Source: Fervidicoccus fontis Kam940
GTDB lineage: Archaea; Thermoproteota; Thermoprotei_A; Sulfolobales; Fervidicoccaceae
NCBI RefSeq assembly: GCF_000258425.1
Contig: NC_017461.1
Coordinates: forward strand, 1,146,949 to 1,210,948
Length of the DNA: 64,000 nucleotides
Direction: 5' to 3'
The position numbers and the translations under genes were made by a program. A model generated the notes under the pieces. The model saw nothing but the letters and a program-made list of their open reading frames with translations, did no database searches and was not told the DNA's origin. Positions 44,902 to 52,649 of this stretch are shown here, one piece after another; within the stretch, counting starts at the first letter, position 1, and every line of letters begins with the position of its first letter.

Positions 44902-45567
44902 ACGTTCAGTTTAAAAACGCGAGGCAAGCAGAGCTTTTTCGTTTTTATTTTAGATACCAGCTGTGTTACCGACCCAAGATATAGAAAAGAGTTCTCTACA
45001 GATTCTTTGAATGATGTTATTATCAAGCTCACGCAGCTGATTTCCAAGCTTAAATTAAGTCTTGGAGTATCTTTTTTCGTTACCAACTCCATTGCGAAAG
45101 AAATGAAAAATTACATGTTAGCTAACGGAGTGGAGGAAAGTACAATAAATGAATTCTTTATGTGGGTTACAGTTAAAATGCCGGAAAAGCTTTCTATCAA
45201 AATTCCAGCAGTAATTTTTAGCGAGTACTTAAAAGAAATGAGAATGAGAGAAATAAAAGCATTAAAAATTTCGGAAGACTTTATAAAAAAAGCATATGAT
45301 TTAAATTATGATGAAAAAAACATATCCGAGTTAATTCATGATTTGCGAGAAAAGTTTAGAGAAGCAATGAGAAAGGGTATAATTGATAGTCCTGAGGATT
45401 TCGATGCTGTCCTTTTATCTTATGAGTTAAAGGGTGTTCTCGTTACGAATGATGAAGGGATGAGGAAAGTTAGCGAGATTATGGGCGTGATAACTATTGA
45501 TCCTTTGGCATTTTTAGAAAATCTCAGAAGGTTGATGATATATTTAAATAACGAGGAAAAGACGTAA
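44902..45567 (+). CDS. PIN-domain protein, start codon not canonical
   Basis: A PIN-like nuclease fold protein: strand 1 FFVFILDTSCVTD supplies the first Asp, a helical middle follows, then DSPEDFDAVLLSYELKG and LVTNDEGMRKV supply later acidic residues. The first ATG/GTG/TTG in frame is TTG at 45007, but that would remove strand 1 and its Asp. Upstream codons hold no usual start; GGAGGG (44892-44897) is followed after 4 bases by in-frame ACG at 44902. No antitoxin partner is adjacent, so it may be an rRNA/tRNA-processing PIN rather than a toxin. Confidence 0.7.
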   Translation, partial: TFSLKTRGKQSFFVFILDTSCVTDPRYRKEFSTDSLNDVIIKLTQLISKLKLSLGVSFFVTNSIAKEMKNYMLANGVEESTINEFFMWVTVKMPEKLSIKIPAVIFSEYLKEMRMREIKALKISEDFIKKAYDLNYDEKNISELIHDLREKFREAMRKGIIDSPEDFDAVLLSYELKGVLVTNDEGMRKVSEIMGVITIDPLAFLENLRRLMIYLNNEEKT

Positions 45568-45569
45568 AA

Positions 45570-45636
45570 TAATGAATGATGAAACGATGGTGAACCGAAC
45601 GAAAGTAATGAGGAAAAATCCCCTAACTGAGCAGTT
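45570..45636 (+). ncRNA. Candidate box C/D guide sRNA
   Basis: Box C ATGATGA (45576-45582), D' CCGA (45595-45598), C' GTAATGA (45605-45611) and box D CTGA (45627-45630), with 12 nt and 15 nt guide segments and a short D'-C' spacer: the full architecture of an archaeal dual-guide C/D sRNA. It follows the PIN gene stop directly. Possible 2'-O-methylation targets were not searched. Confidence 0.6.
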
Positions 45637-45936
45637 TTTTGAAAAATGTTCAGCTTTATAGAAATTATCTAAATTTATTAACATAAATACGTTTATCGTT
45701 TAAAACAAGTTTTGATCTATAGCTTATTTGGCATTCTTTCCTCTATTCAGATATATTTTTAAAGTGATCGCAATTTTTTGTATCTATTCCGGCTTACATC
45801 TTTTAGCTACGGAAAAGACAGAAATATCAAAAACCTCTTTCTTGCTTTTATCGGTGATGCCTATTCCTTGCAACTGAAAGTCCAGCCATTTATAGTGGGG
45901 ATGAAAAACTATATATTTCTTAAGGTATTATATCAT

Positions 45937-46150
45937 ATTTAAGCTTAGTGATCGGCTTGCAAGGTAATTAAGGATTTACAACCTTAACCATTGAAGTAGA
46001 ATTAGCCCTGAGACCAAAACAATAGAGCTCTTTCAGTGATCAAGGGGTGATCTATGAACACCTAACTCCCCTGCAAATGTAAAAACGAATAGATGCAGAG
46101 GACCTATCGCACTTTAGGCATGGAGAAAGCTAGAAATAAGAGCTATATAA
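45937..46150 (+). ncRNA. Possible structured RNA in a 616 bp gene-free spacer
   Basis: The spacer 45568-46183 has no credible ORF. A TATA-like actatatatttc lies at about 45909-45920. From about 45940 the DNA becomes G+C-richer and shows consecutive stems: TTAAGG/CCTTAA (about 45968-45987), GATCA/TGATC with loop AGGGG, GGTG/CACC nested in GGGG/CCCC, CTGCA/TGCAG, CCTA/TAGG and AGCT/AGCT. I recognise no RNase P or SRP core. A decayed gene or a long leader of the RNA ligase gene is the alternative. Confidence 0.4.
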
Positions 46151-46198
46151 ATTTTCATACCTTAGTGGGAATATGTATCCAAGGTGGAATCTTATAAA

Positions 46199-47347
46199 AT
46201 GGGGAACTTCATGATAAGCTCAAGTCTAATGGCGGATGTGCTCAATATTTCCGAAAATGAGGCAAGAAAAATCTTAAACTCAAAAAATGTGAGATTTTTA
46301 AATTATAATGACATAGAGTACTTGACTTTTAGAAGGACGATAGGGAGAATACCTGAAGGCAGTGTGATCATCTATTCAAAAAACAAAAAAGCTCTTTTCG
46401 TTCCAGGCTATCCTCAGATTAAGAGAGCTTTGATTCTTAGCACCGCAATTTCGAGACATTTCTTAGATTATATAGTTGTCGAAGAGAAGCTAAATGGATA
46501 TAACGTAAGGATAGTTAGATATTACGGAAAGATTTTAACGATAACAAGGGGCGGATATATTTGTCCTTATACAACGCAGAAAATAAAGGAATTGCTTGAA
46601 AAACTTGGTGGAAAAATTAACAAAGGAGAAGTAGTTTTTGTTGAAGTGGTTGGCGACGAAAACCCTTATACTAGATACAAATATCCAAATTGTAATGGAT
46701 TTTGCTTCTTTGTAATAGATGTGTTAAAGGGTAAGAAATGGCTTGATGTAAAACAAAAGGAAAGATTCTGTAGAGAAAGAAATCTCCCGTGTGTTAAGCA
46801 ATATGGAATAGTAAAAAAAGATGAGACAGCCAAGTTATGGGAAATTATAAGAAAATTGGAAAAAGATGAGAGAGAAGGAATAGTGCTTAAGGATATAAAA
46901 AATAGAGTTTCCCCGCTTAAATATACCACATCTTATTGCAATATAGGAGATATTAGAGATGGGATGAAGTTTTTCTTCGATGAAGGTAAAGGTTATATTT
47001 TTCCAAGAATTTTAAGGGAGATGTTTAAAATTGAGGAAGAAAATCTCGATAAGAGTGAATTAGAAAAGAGAGAGATTGAACTTGGAAAGGCTTTATTAGA
47101 AAGTGCAATAGAGTCCATTAATTCTTTCAAGAAGAACGGTTATTTAGGTGAAGAATTTTCTTTGAGGTTTAAAAATATTAATGAGATGAATGAGTTTGTA
47201 AGCTTTATGAAAAAGCAGGGAGGATTAATTGAGATTCGAGAAGTAAAAAAAGAAAACGGAGAAATAATAGCAAAATTCTTGAAGAGAAAAAGAACTGAAA
47301 AAATTATAGAAGATATCATAAAAAGGGGTATATCTCCTTTAGATTAG
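46199..47347 (+). CDS. ATP-dependent RNA ligase (Rnl3 family)
   Basis: A protein of about 382 residues resembling archaeal Rnl3 ligases such as the Pyrococcus and Methanothermobacter enzymes. The nucleotidyl-transfer motif is EEKLNGYNVRI, with the AMP-accepting Lys in KLNG, followed by VFVEVVGDENPYTRYKYP, EREGIVLKDIKNR and SPLKYTTSYCN. The C-terminal helical dimerisation domain is present. ATG at 46199 is chosen; GTG at 46184 (in AGGTGG, the probable binding site) is possible. Archease at 62152 also serves RNA ligation, but with RtcB. Confidence 0.88.
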   Translation: MGNFMISSSLMADVLNISENEARKILNSKNVRFLNYNDIEYLTFRRTIGRIPEGSVIIYSKNKKALFVPGYPQIKRALILSTAISRHFLDYIVVEEKLNGYNVRIVRYYGKILTITRGGYICPYTTQKIKELLEKLGGKINKGEVVFVEVVGDENPYTRYKYPNCNGFCFFVIDVLKGKKWLDVKQKERFCRERNLPCVKQYGIVKKDETAKLWEIIRKLEKDEREGIVLKDIKNRVSPLKYTTSYCNIGDIRDGMKFFFDEGKGYIFPRILREMFKIEEENLDKSELEKREIELGKALLESAIESINSFKKNGYLGEEFSLRFKNINEMNEFVSFMKKQGGLIEIREVKKENGEIIAKFLKRKRTEKIIEDIIKRGISPLD

Positions 47348-47907
47348 ACTTGTTGCGTAGGAGTTTGTGCTTGTTCAGGAAGCTTATCAGGTAGAGAGAA
47401 AAATGCGACTACCATGAAAATTATTCCGATCAGTAGGATTATGAAGCCTACAAGAATTATAGTTAGTAGCGCTCCCCAAAAATAAAATTTCCCTGCGGTA
47501 GAAAAGAGATTTACATTTGTTTTTTCTTTTATTTGTTCAAAGCTTCTCCTCAAATAAGTGCTGGCTATAGTAAAAGTCACCCAAACGATTATTAATGCGA
47601 CTATAAAAGTGAGAATAGCGGAAAAGAACATTCTTCTTATTGTTATAGCTCCAAGTAAAAATGTTCCCAGTCCTAAAATGATCGCAACTATACTACCAAT
47701 TATCGTTATCAATATAAAATACATGAAGTTATTAAATATGGTGCTGTCTTTGGTCTCATCCGAAATGTATTTTACTGCTACTCCTATGAGGACCAAACCA
47801 ATCAATAATAAAATTGATCCTGTGAAATGAAATCCTGTAAAGAAAGATGCTAGATAAAAGAGAGATCCGATACCTCCAATAAGTCTAGCATCGTTGAGTC
47901 TGGTCAT
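47344..47907 (-). CDS. DUF996-family membrane protein
   Basis: A small integral membrane protein with the DUF996 start ARLIGGIGSLFYL and four to five hydrophobic segments (about 10-30, 35-50, 65-85, 95-115, 145-170 from this start), then a polar tail (LPEQAQTPTQQV). A frame extends to 47973, but an internal ATG with a TATA-like ttttataattt upstream fits the conserved start better. It overlaps the RNA ligase stop by 4 bp. Function of the family is unknown. Confidence 0.75.
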   Translation of the reverse strand: MTRLNDARLIGGIGSLFYLASFFTGFHFTGSILLLIGLVLIGVAVKYISDETKDSTIFNNFMYFILITIIGSIVAIILGLGTFLLGAITIRRMFFSAILTFIVALIIVWVTFTIASTYLRRSFEQIKEKTNVNLFSTAGKFYFWGALLTIILVGFIILLIGIIFMVVAFFSLPDKLPEQAQTPTQQV

Positions 47908-47966
47908 AAATGTTACCATATCTAAATTATAAAAACTGAAAATAATAAATATTCCGAAAATAATTT

Positions 47967-48941
47967 TTAGCATCTGTTTACAACTGTTTTCGGCAACTTT
48001 CCCTCCTTGGCAAATTCAACAATAGATCTTGCGACATATTCTGAAGTTTCTTTCGTTGCCTCCCAAGAATATCCGCCTATATGCGGAGTGAGTATGACGT
48101 TTTTCATGCTTAACAATGGGCTACTAGTAGGTAATGGTTCTGTTTCGTAAACATCTAGTGCCGCATAAATTTCCCCGCTTTTTAGCCTTTCTATTAAAGC
48201 CTGCTCATCAATAATGCTCCCTCGCGACGTATTAACAATTAATGCGCCTTTCTTAACTTTGAGTATTCTTTCTTTATTTAAAAGATGCTTTGTTTCTGGA
48301 GTTAATGCGATAGTAACGGCTATAATATCGCTTTCTTCTAAAAGCTTATCAAGTTCAATCCTGTTAATATTTATAAGATGCTCTACTTCCGGTTTCACTT
48401 TTCTGTCCCAGTAAGATACCTCAGCACCAAAAGCTATCATTCTTTTTGCAAGTTCAGCACCAATCCTTCCCATTCCGATAATCCCAATTTTTTTGCCATG
48501 TATCGTGTGACCGATAAGTTCTGAAGGTATCCTGCCTACCCATTTACCGCTTCTTAAGTACTCTTCACCTTTAATTATATTCCTATAATGTGCTAAAATT
48601 AAAGCAATTATGTGATCTGCAACAGCTTCGGCTATTGAATCAGGAGCATTGGCAACATATATTCCTCTCTTGCTTGCTTCTTCGATGTCAATCTTATCTA
48701 ATCCAGAACCGCTAACCATAATAAGCTTCAAGTTTTTTGCTTTTCCTATAAATTCTTTTCCAAATGGATGAGCTGGAGGCACAACTATGATGTCAGCATT
48801 AATAATTTCTTTTTCGAGCCATTCTTCATAAGTTTGCTGAGGATGTTGATGGAATGAAACTTCTAAACCCTCTTTTTTTAGAAATTCTAACTCTACTTCA
48901 TTCGGTTTGTGGATATAGAGGACCTTTATTTGGATCACCAT
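47967..48941 (-). CDS. D-2-hydroxyacid dehydrogenase (SerA-like)
   Basis: A 324-residue NAD-dependent dehydrogenase. The Rossmann motif is IGIIGMGRIGAELAKRM; the catalytic Arg lies in VNTSRGSIID, Glu in DVYETEPLP and His in LTPHIGGYSWEA. It could be phosphoglycerate dehydrogenase for serine synthesis, but the ACT regulatory domain is absent and glyoxylate or hydroxypyruvate reductase is equally possible. GGTGAT lies just inside the ATG start, which is unusual for a binding site. Confidence 0.87.
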   Translation of the reverse strand: MVIQIKVLYIHKPNEVELEFLKKEGLEVSFHQHPQQTYEEWLEKEIINADIIVVPPAHPFGKEFIGKAKNLKLIMVSGSGLDKIDIEEASKRGIYVANAPDSIAEAVADHIIALILAHYRNIIKGEEYLRSGKWVGRIPSELIGHTIHGKKIGIIGMGRIGAELAKRMIAFGAEVSYWDRKVKPEVEHLININRIELDKLLEESDIIAVTIALTPETKHLLNKERILKVKKGALIVNTSRGSIIDEQALIERLKSGEIYAALDVYETEPLPTSSPLLSMKNVILTPHIGGYSWEATKETSEYVARSIVEFAKEGKLPKTVVNRC

Positions 48942-49027
48942 AATTTTTCGAAAAATTTTTAAAAATAAATATCTATCGTATTTATTAAAACTTTTATAAT
49001 TATAAAAAATAACCTTTGGTGATTTTT

Positions 49028-50176
49028 ATGAATAACAATTCTTATTATGAGCTTTACGAAAAAGAAACACCCAAATCTTCTGGTGAGTATGTAAGGATAA
49101 AAGAAGAAGAGCTAAGGGCTTTAGTTGAGAACATTTTTGAGAATAATGGTCTCTCCAAGGAGCACTCAAAAATTGTAACAGATGTTTTGGTATCTGCAGA
49201 TCTTATGGGGATTTCAAGTCATGGAGTTCAGAGAGTTAATAGGTACATTATGGGGTTGAAAAAATGTTGTGTAAATCCGAGACCCGAAATAAAGGTTGTT
49301 AGAGAAATAGGCGCAACAGCAGTGATAGATGCAGATGCTGGCTTAGGACATATTGCTGGATTAAAAGCGATGGACTTGGCAATTGAAAAGGCAAAGACTT
49401 ACGGAACTTCACTTGTATTAGTTAAAAATAGCCAGCACTTTGGAATTGCAGGATATTATGCCTTAAAGGCAATAGAAAAGAAATTGATCGGCGTAGCCAT
49501 GACTAACTCTGAGAGCCTGGTTTCATATGTTAATACTGTTGGAAAAACACTAGGTACAAATCCTATCGCAATTGCTATTCCTAAAGCTTCCTTACCACCT
49601 ATCTTGTTCGATGCTGCCACTTCTATTATCCCAGTTGGAAAGGTCGAGATATATGCCAAAGAGGAAAAGGAATTACCGCATGGATGGGTTCTCGGTGATG
49701 ATGGAAAAGTCATAAGCAAGGACTCAAAAAAAGCTTTAGAAATGATAAAAAATAACAGGGCATCGCTTCTTCCTTTGGGAGGAATAGGAGAGGAATTTGG
49801 AGGACATAAAGGCTCGGGGTTGGCTTTTATAATAGATATCATAACAGGAGTCCTCTCAGGTGCTGCATGGGGAATCCATGTGGGATATACCGTAGGAGAA
49901 AAGCCTGCCAATGTGGGGCATGCTTTTGCGGCAGTAAATATAGAATCTTTCATGGAGTTAGCAGAGTTTGAAAAAAGATTGGAAAAATATATAGAAGAGA
50001 TAAAAAGCTTGAGAAAAATTCCAAATGCAGATAGCATTTGGATCCCTGGGGAAAAAGCATGGTATACCATGCAAACAAGGAAAAAAATTGGAATACCGCT
50101 ACATAAAAATGTTTGCAATGAGTTAAATAAAATAGCTCTAGATTCTGGAATTAATGAGAGGCTGAATTGCTTATAA
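49028..50176 (+). CDS. Malate/L-lactate dehydrogenase, Ldh2 family
   Basis: An NAD(P)-dependent oxidoreductase of the MDH/LDH2 family, unlike the classical LDH fold. Typical blocks are SADLMGISSHGVQRVNRYI, DADAGLGHIAGLKAMDLAI, KNSQHFGIAGYYALKA and GTNPIAIAIP, with GGHKGSGLAFIIDIITGVLSG near the end (in part). ATG at 49028 follows TGGTGATTTTT, so the longer TTG frame is discarded. It diverges from the SerA-like gene and may share ketoacid metabolism with it. Malate, lactate, ureidoglycolate or sulfolactate could be the substrate. Confidence 0.88.
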   Translation: MNNNSYYELYEKETPKSSGEYVRIKEEELRALVENIFENNGLSKEHSKIVTDVLVSADLMGISSHGVQRVNRYIMGLKKCCVNPRPEIKVVREIGATAVIDADAGLGHIAGLKAMDLAIEKAKTYGTSLVLVKNSQHFGIAGYYALKAIEKKLIGVAMTNSESLVSYVNTVGKTLGTNPIAIAIPKASLPPILFDAATSIIPVGKVEIYAKEEKELPHGWVLGDDGKVISKDSKKALEMIKNNRASLLPLGGIGEEFGGHKGSGLAFIIDIITGVLSGAAWGIHVGYTVGEKPANVGHAFAAVNIESFMELAEFEKRLEKYIEEIKSLRKIPNADSIWIPGEKAWYTMQTRKKIGIPLHKNVCNELNKIALDSGINERLNCL

Positions 50177-50201
50177 AGTATCAATGATTGTTGAGCACAT
50201 G

Positions 50202-50231
50202 TTCATATCCAATTATTTCATATCCAATTAT
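50202..50231 (+). repeat. Tandem 15 bp direct repeat (two copies)
   Basis: TTCATATCCAATTAT occurs twice, head to tail, at 50202-50216 and 50217-50231 with no mismatch, in the 299 bp spacer after the Ldh2-type gene. Function unknown; slippage is the simplest origin. Confidence 0.6.
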
Positions 50232-50249
50232 AATATAAGAAGATTAATC

Positions 50250-50281
50250 CTGGATCTCTGCTTAAAATCGAGATCTTCCAG
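50250..50281 (+). terminator. Stable hairpin after the dehydrogenase gene
   Basis: GATCTC (50253-50258) pairs with GAGATC (50270-50275), extended by CTG/CAG after a small bulge. It lies 74 bp past the Ldh2 stop. It may stabilise or end the transcript; no long T run follows immediately. Confidence 0.35.
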
Positions 50282-50475
50282 TATAAGTATGTAGTTTCAG
50301 TTATTAAGGAAGAATTATTTTCTTAATCTAGCTTTTTGGCTCAAATGATAAAAAATTCAGCTGTAAAGATGTTTTTTCCCTTTCAGTAGAAAACATATTG
50401 AATTTTAAATATAAGAATTTAACAAAAAAAACGTTTATTTTTTATAAAGAAAAAATTTAAGTGAGGTTAAATAAA

Positions 50476-51285
50476 ATGGAAGTTAACGTAGAAGTGCCCA
50501 GATTAGTTGTTGGAAAATATGATTTAGAAAAAACATATATATATATTACTTTGGCGCTTGAAGGTCCTATCTCTAACGCATCTTTTGATAAAGAAAATAG
50601 AATTTTAGAGTATGATTGCAGATGTTCGATAAACGAAGATAAAATCTTATCGAGAATTCCAAATGCAAGCGAAAAAACAATAAAATTTATTAAAAAGGTT
50701 TCAGAGGAAGATCCAAGCGCATGTATTTCTTGTGACATAGCTATCGCATCTTCTTTATTGTATGCTTTATACAATGGTGAAAGATTGGACGATATTCCTG
50801 TTGATGCGGAGCTGAAAATTGGAATAAACAGTTTAATATTAGGCGGTTTGCAGGTGCATATGTTAAAAAGCAACAAACCTATACTGCTGGAATACTTCTA
50901 TCCGATTGAAAAACTAAAAGTGATTTACGCGTATACAAATAAAACTGAAAGTGAAGGAAATATAATTTTTCCTAAGGAAGCTTTTTTCCACTTATTAGCT
51001 GGGATAAGGTTAGCCCAGAACGATTTAGTTGACGAAGGGTTAAATTATCTAAGAGATGCGAGCAAATTAGTATTAAAAGCAAACGATATTCATAACTTGT
51101 TAGAACTCAATGAGATTCCTGCATTTCCCGTCTCTGACGGATTTGTCATTTTTTTACCTGTCACCGAAAAATGTTATTCTCCGTTGTATGATTTTAATAC
51201 TAAAGTTTCAGAAACACTTAAGAAAATGTCGCTTGTTCCAATAATTACAAGAATATCTCGCGGAGGTCAGGTTTTTATCGGATAA
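50476..51285 (+). CDS. Protein of unknown function
   Basis: I do not recognise this family. The product is about 269 residues, alpha/beta, without membrane segments. A Cys-containing middle (SACISCDIAIASSLLYALYNG) recalls the helix after the phosphate loop of GHMP kinases, and SDGFVIFLPVTEKC near the C-terminus would suit a late GHMP strand, but a clear GHMP signature is missing. GTGAGGT precedes the ATG at 50476; the longer frame starts at GTG 50461. It converges with the coiled-coil gene at 51287. Confidence 0.6.
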   Translation: MEVNVEVPRLVVGKYDLEKTYIYITLALEGPISNASFDKENRILEYDCRCSINEDKILSRIPNASEKTIKFIKKVSEEDPSACISCDIAIASSLLYALYNGERLDDIPVDAELKIGINSLILGGLQVHMLKSNKPILLEYFYPIEKLKVIYAYTNKTESEGNIIFPKEAFFHLLAGIRLAQNDLVDEGLNYLRDASKLVLKANDIHNLLELNEIPAFPVSDGFVIFLPVTEKCYSPLYDFNTKVSETLKKMSLVPIITRISRGGQVFIG

Positions 51286-51286
51286 T

Positions 51287-52000
51287 TTAGGTACCTTCTT
51301 CTTCTACGACCCATCCTTCATTTTCTACATACATGACTTTCCCTTCTTCAAGAAGTCTTTTGAACAAAATTGCCATTTTTTCGCTCAGCATTTTAGATAC
51401 TTTATCTGCGTTTCTCTCGTTTATTTTTGATAGTTCATTTTTGAAATCCTCCCAAAAAGTTCTGTCTATTGCTACATACTCATTTCCAAGCGTCATCACG
51501 ACAGCTCCATCTTTTCTTAATCTTTCAAAAAAAGCCCTAGGAGTATTCAGCCAAGATAAGTCCTTTTGGAAAACTACTCCTTCGCTTTTTAGCCTTTCAA
51601 TGGCTTTTGGCTTAACTTTTTGAGACTGCGTTTCTTTAGCTTGGAACTTCTGTTTCGGCAATTCTTTACGAGTTTCAACTTCACTGATTTTAGACTCAAT
51701 CCTTTCCATTTCTTCTTTTAGTTCGGCAAAGGATCTGGTAAGTTCGTCGATCTTTGCAGTAAACGGATTTATAAGGTCCTGTATCGTTCGTATTAAGTTT
51801 TGAAACTGATCTCTTTCAAGCTGAATTTTTTCTTGTGCCGTTTTTACTTCTTGTTGCGTCAAAGGGAGCTTAGAAGGTTGGAGATTAAATATGTTTTGCT
51901 TTACAAATTCCCCTACATCAGAATATCCCATAGAATTTGCTAAATTTTGAAGCTTTTTATACTGCTCCTCCGTAAGACTGAAACAAAGCATTGGAGACAT
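51287..52000 (-). CDS. ESCRT-III neighbour: helical N-domain, coiled coil, winged-helix-like C-domain
   Basis: A 237-residue protein that I cannot place in a named family. Residues 5-40 (FSLTEEQYKKLQNLANSMG, VGEFVKQNI) look like a ribbon-helix-helix or similar small helical domain. Residues about 50-115 are coiled coil, and from about 135 there is a compact domain like a winged helix (KAIERLKSEGVVFQKDL, TPRAFFERLRKDGAVVM). It follows the ESCRT-III gene by 10 bp with its own TAGGTGAGTCATT binding site. A role as a DNA- or membrane-anchoring partner of ESCRT-III is inference. Confidence 0.65.
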   Translation of the reverse strand: MSPMLCFSLTEEQYKKLQNLANSMGYSDVGEFVKQNIFNLQPSKLPLTQQEVKTAQEKIQLERDQFQNLIRTIQDLINPFTAKIDELTRSFAELKEEMERIESKISEVETRKELPKQKFQAKETQSQKVKPKAIERLKSEGVVFQKDLSWLNTPRAFFERLRKDGAVVMTLGNEYVAIDRTFWEDFKNELSKINERNADKVSKMLSEKMAILFKRLLEEGKVMYVENEGWVVEEEGT

Positions 52001-52010
52001 AATGACTCAC

Positions 52011-52559
52011 CTATGGCGGCGAAGGAAGCCTGTTCTTCTCTCTTGTTTTTGCAACTTCTTCCGCTTCCTTCAGGATTGCTTCAACATCCTCATTCATTCC
52101 TTCAGACATTGGGATTTGCGGATTGTTTAATAATTCACTGGAGTCAATTTCTAAACCAATCTGATTAAGTTTTTCTTCAAAATCGTTAAACATAATAGAA
52201 AGATCTGGATATGCCTTTACGATGCTCTTCTTAAGATCATTAACTAAGGGCACTACATCTTTAAGCATTTCAACACTGCCGTTAAGATCCATTACAGTTT
52301 CAAACCTAATTCTAACTCTCTCAACAGAGGTTCTCATATTCCTAATATTAAACAGCACTTTCTTCTGTTCTGCGATTTCTCCCGCAATCATTTTTGCCGC
52401 ATCGACTCCATATAATTGGTTGTACTTGAGTAGCTCATTCATTTTGCTGTCTATTGAGTTTTGCAACCTATCTTCTATCATTCTCAGCTTGTTCTCCATT
52501 AACCTCAGTTGCGTTATTGCCTTCGCCATTTTCGTTTTATCAATCTTTTTTCCGAACAA
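52011..52559 (-). CDS. ESCRT-III-like (CdvB family) protein
   Basis: A 182-residue Snf7-type protein. The basic helix-rich core (KMAKAITQLRLMENKLRMIE, SKMNELLKYNQLYGVDAAKM, EIAEQKKVLFNIRNMR, ERVRIRFETVMDL) matches crenarchaeal ESCRT-III, which constricts the membrane in cell division. The C-terminus is short and ends in a proline motif (NRLPSPP) that may bind the MIT domain of CdvC/Vps4. It lacks an obvious winged helix for CdvA, so it looks like a CdvB1/B2/B3-type paralog rather than CdvB. cdvA and cdvC are not adjacent. Confidence 0.85.
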   Translation of the reverse strand: MFGKKIDKTKMAKAITQLRLMENKLRMIEDRLQNSIDSKMNELLKYNQLYGVDAAKMIAGEIAEQKKVLFNIRNMRTSVERVRIRFETVMDLNGSVEMLKDVVPLVNDLKKSIVKAYPDLSIMFNDFEEKLNQIGLEIDSSELLNNPQIPMSEGMNEDVEAILKEAEEVAKTREKNRLPSPP

Positions 52560-52649
52560 AGCTGTAGCACCTTTTTATAATGTAAAAAATATCATTTAAC
52601 AATTATATTTATGCAAAAAGAGTTTTAAAAGGAATTTGATTTGCTTACT

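Noticed and set aside
44902-45567. VapC toxin of a toxin-antitoxin pair
   Set aside because: No small antitoxin gene precedes it and the protein is longer than usual VapC.
49456-50184. 242-codon minus-strand ORF opposite the Ldh2-type gene
   Set aside because: Long but proline/serine-rich shadow of a conserved gene; no binding site or family features.
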